64,000 bases of DNA from Azolla caroliniana (lineage: Eukaryota; Polypodiophyta), in contig JBHGNT010000015.1 of the NCBI GenBank assembly GCA_043228905.1, forward strand, positions 19,592,001 through 19,656,000. Reading direction: 5' to 3'. Shown piece by piece: positions 61,801 through 64,000 of the stretch. Under the pieces are notes generated by a model, which saw nothing but the letters and a program-made list of their open reading frames with translations, was not told where the DNA came from and made no database searches. The translations under genes and the position numbers were made by a program. The stretch's first letter is position 1. Each line of letters starts with the position of its first letter.

Positions 61801-63918
61801 GTGCTGGGAATACTACTCCAAGCATTGGATTGGCATCGTACCTGCCTCATCCTAAGAATATAGATGTGCGCTTTCACTATATGTTATTATCTATGCTCTG
61901 TGGCACTTTGCCTCAGCCATTCAATCTATTGAACATTTTCAGAATACTGATTATTGAACTGAAATCATTTTCTGCCTTATAGTTCTCATATGTGGCACCA
62001 TTTCATATTTACTCATCTGTGCTTTGGGTTCACATGCTGATAGTTATTATTAGTCTTCAAATGAAACAAAACCTTCCATATTTTCTTTTGGAAAGTATGA
62101 TTTGGATGAAATGTATATTGTGACTCATGTCAAGGTAGTTCCAGCATTCCTTTTCCTCTGTCCTTCCTTCTACAACGTTCTCTTTACCCTAATGTTGATG
62201 TTGGTTGAAAGTTTATTGATAGTTGGCTATCTTTCTTTCCTATTTTCAAAGTAAAATAGATTTATGCATATGAACCCATATGCTTTATGCAATTGAACCG
62301 ATTTGGCACGCTTTCAATTAATAATTGAGGTCTCCTTTTTGCAACTTCAGCTGCATGGTTTGGTAAGTTATTTAAAGGCACACATCATCTGGAATCACTA
62401 AAAGTAGTACTAATTTTGCTGTTTGATAGGTATCTTTGAATGCGCTTGGTCTTCTTTTGCGCCTTGAGTTGCGTGGTTATGGGGATTGCATACGGACCCA
62501 CATTTTTGAAGTAGCAGAGCATCTATGTGATCCAGTAAGGCAGATTCTGAAACAATGAACTGTTTTTGTAATTAAAGAACTGAACATGATGCTTCAGGAA
62601 GAAATGCTTATTATCCTTTTTTTGTCCTTTTCTAATATACTTGGTCATGCCTAGATGTTGTGGCACAATGAGTGGCTCTTGGATGGCCTGGCTGTTTGGG
62701 CTTTAGCTTATGTGGGCCAGTTGAGCACATCAGAACAACTTCTAAAACAGATACAGGAAAGGTGAGGCATATTTATTATTAGTTGACACGAGTTCTTATA
62801 TGGATAGCAAGCTGACTGTGGAACTTTTGAACAGAGTCCATTCCTTGGGTCCAAATGAACAAGGAAACCTACAGGTGTTTGTAAAGGTACGTCTTTGAAT
62901 GCTAAATAGATCTGGTTATGGCGAACTTTCTGCTATTTTTAGTGGAACTTTCTGCAAGTCTTAGCGATATTGGAGAATTTGATTGTTAATGGTACACACT
63001 CTCTGCTGGCTGAATATGATCCCAAATGAAAAATAAGGAGGCATCCAGACTTCCCTTTCTATATGTCAGCTCAAAGTAATGATAAAAACATCAAGCTTCA
63101 AAATTAAAAATGCAAGTTTGGACAGTTTTTGTTTAAGTTTGATAGATTTTATGAGACTGAATGAGATATGCTGTGTCATATTTGCAAACAATAAACCAAA
63201 ATACATATAACTCAATTAGTAAAGCTGTGTAAGGTACTAGCTATTCTTGTTAGCTAAGCACTTAACATTCTGAGCTTAGATGAACTTAAACTTCTGCCTT
63301 GAAGGATTTCCAACATAGGCCAATCCAAGATGGAGTAGTCTCCAGAGTGAGGCAAGCACCGTTGATGTGGGAGGGATAATTTCCTTGATTGGTTGATAAC
63401 AAGGGTGATGGGGGGCATGGTCTAGATGGAGGTGTCTTACATGCACGATAAAATGTCTATTGTCCGATTTATTGCAATCCATTTGAATGTTGTGGTCGAA
63501 ACTCTTCTTGTGTAGCCCTTGGTTGACCTGTAACGTGAATGTTGCAGCTAAAGAAGGTTGTGATGGTTTTTTGCTGATGAATTTTTGTAGTTGTATTGTT
63601 AACATTCCACAAGTTCTGTCTATGTCTCTCGATTTCTAATAAGAACAAGAACAATCATAAGTATCCTTGCTCTTTATATTCCATTACCTTGTGAAGTGGA
63701 CTAAACCCGTCTTCAGAGAGACAGTGGTATCTCCCTTGTATTTCATAAAAAACACTACAATGAGAAACATAAAGAGAGATGAAATGTTACATCCCAATGA
63801 TATTTGTTACAAGGTCTTATTTTTGCAGCTTGCTGAGAGCATGTATGAGTATGGGAAAGGTAACCCTGAAGAAGCCTTCAATGTCCTGGGCGCTTCCTTT
63901 GATACTCTTCAGCTCAAG
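58895..63918 (+). CDS. TTC38: TTC38-like tetratricopeptide repeat protein (3' end outside window)
   Basis: Exons: 58895-59017, 59317-59469, 59833-59925, 59995-60096, 60994-61137, 61224-61318, 61423-61558, 62430-62534, 62655-62761, 62835-62886, 63829-63918, giving 400 codons so far, with a GT donor after 63918. The start is MAIIDPPGEKLLPG, then DRWGYQIHTSSDQCIQHINS, matching the TTC38 opening. TPR-like helical hairpins follow (TPYERSIIAAAEALIEGQWE, VLDEFPKDLVSLKRAQVL, YGMLAFSLLETRRFDEAE). The family-typical HNWWHLALLYMDWG and VSLNALGLLLRLELRG are present. Human TTC38 is about 470 residues, so roughly 70 C-terminal residues lie beyond the window. The function of the family is poorly known; TPRs suggest protein-protein interaction. 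Intron 7 (871 bp) could hide a small extra exon, but phases do not require one. Confidence 0.9.
63205..63790 (+). repeat. Dispersed repeat copy B (TTC38 intron 10)
   Basis: Related to 54440-55000 in the same orientation, with shared GGCCAATCCAAGATGGAG, a GATAACAAGGGTGATGGGG string and a TATATTCCATTACCTTGTGA-like stretch. Neither copy encodes a recognisable domain. Confidence 0.65.
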
Positions 63919-64000
63919 GTGTGGTGGTTGGCTCAATTTCAATGCATATATTGTAACCATTTTCATTATGCAGAGACAAAATCCTGGTGGTGTTATTTTT

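Overview
This window is plant nuclear DNA, most likely from an angiosperm. It is AT-rich and holds intron-containing genes with GT..AG splice sites, Copia and gypsy-type retrotransposon remains, a plastid-type SET-domain methyltransferase gene and a plant NAD(H)-type glutamate dehydrogenase gene. There are no operons, Shine-Dalgarno sites or CRISPR arrays. I could not name the species from the sequence.

The left 22 kb is a repeat-rich accessory region. It holds a degenerate minus-strand Copia remnant (1-1762). A nearly full-length but inactivated plus-strand Copia element follows (1763-7358), with a truncated 5' LTR whose promoter segment is duplicated in tandem. Next come gypsy debris and a 207-bp tandem duplication, two unassigned minus-strand exon candidates (8660-8797 and 9259-9374), and a solo Copia LTR with a near-perfect target-site duplication (10656-11284). 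A 3.2-kb foldback element with ~1.4-kb arms (11413-14639) is followed by a decayed minus-strand coding-like tract. The first exon of a sphingomyelin phosphodiesterase 4 (SMPD4)-like gene lies at 16620-18368 (-).

The right 41 kb is genic. I reconstructed four complete genes and one partial gene from splice sites, reading phase and protein conservation: V-ATPase subunit B (22847-28709, +, 14 exons, 488 aa); an MPDU1-type PQ-loop protein (30408-33473, -, 8 exons, 230 aa); glutamate dehydrogenase (38013-43291, -, 9 exons, 411 aa); a Rubisco-LSMT-family SET-domain protein (45044-57299, +, 14 exons, 528 aa); and a TTC38-like tetratricopeptide protein (58895-63918, +, at least 11 exons, open at the window edge). 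VHA-B and MPDU1 converge. GDH and the SET gene are head to head, 1.75 kb apart, around a six-unit tandem repeat array. The genes do not form a pathway: they are ordinary neighbours acting in vacuolar proton pumping, dolichol-linked sugar use in the ER, mitochondrial nitrogen metabolism, chloroplast protein methylation and an unknown TPR function.

The most notable structures are the large foldback element, a 662-bp hAT-like element with a perfect 8-bp target-site duplication inside a SET-gene intron, two small tandem duplications that copied a splice acceptor plus the start of an exon (in GDH and in the SET gene), the duplicated LTR promoter, and the repeat array between GDH and the SET gene. 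I saw no clear evidence of a wholly new biological system.
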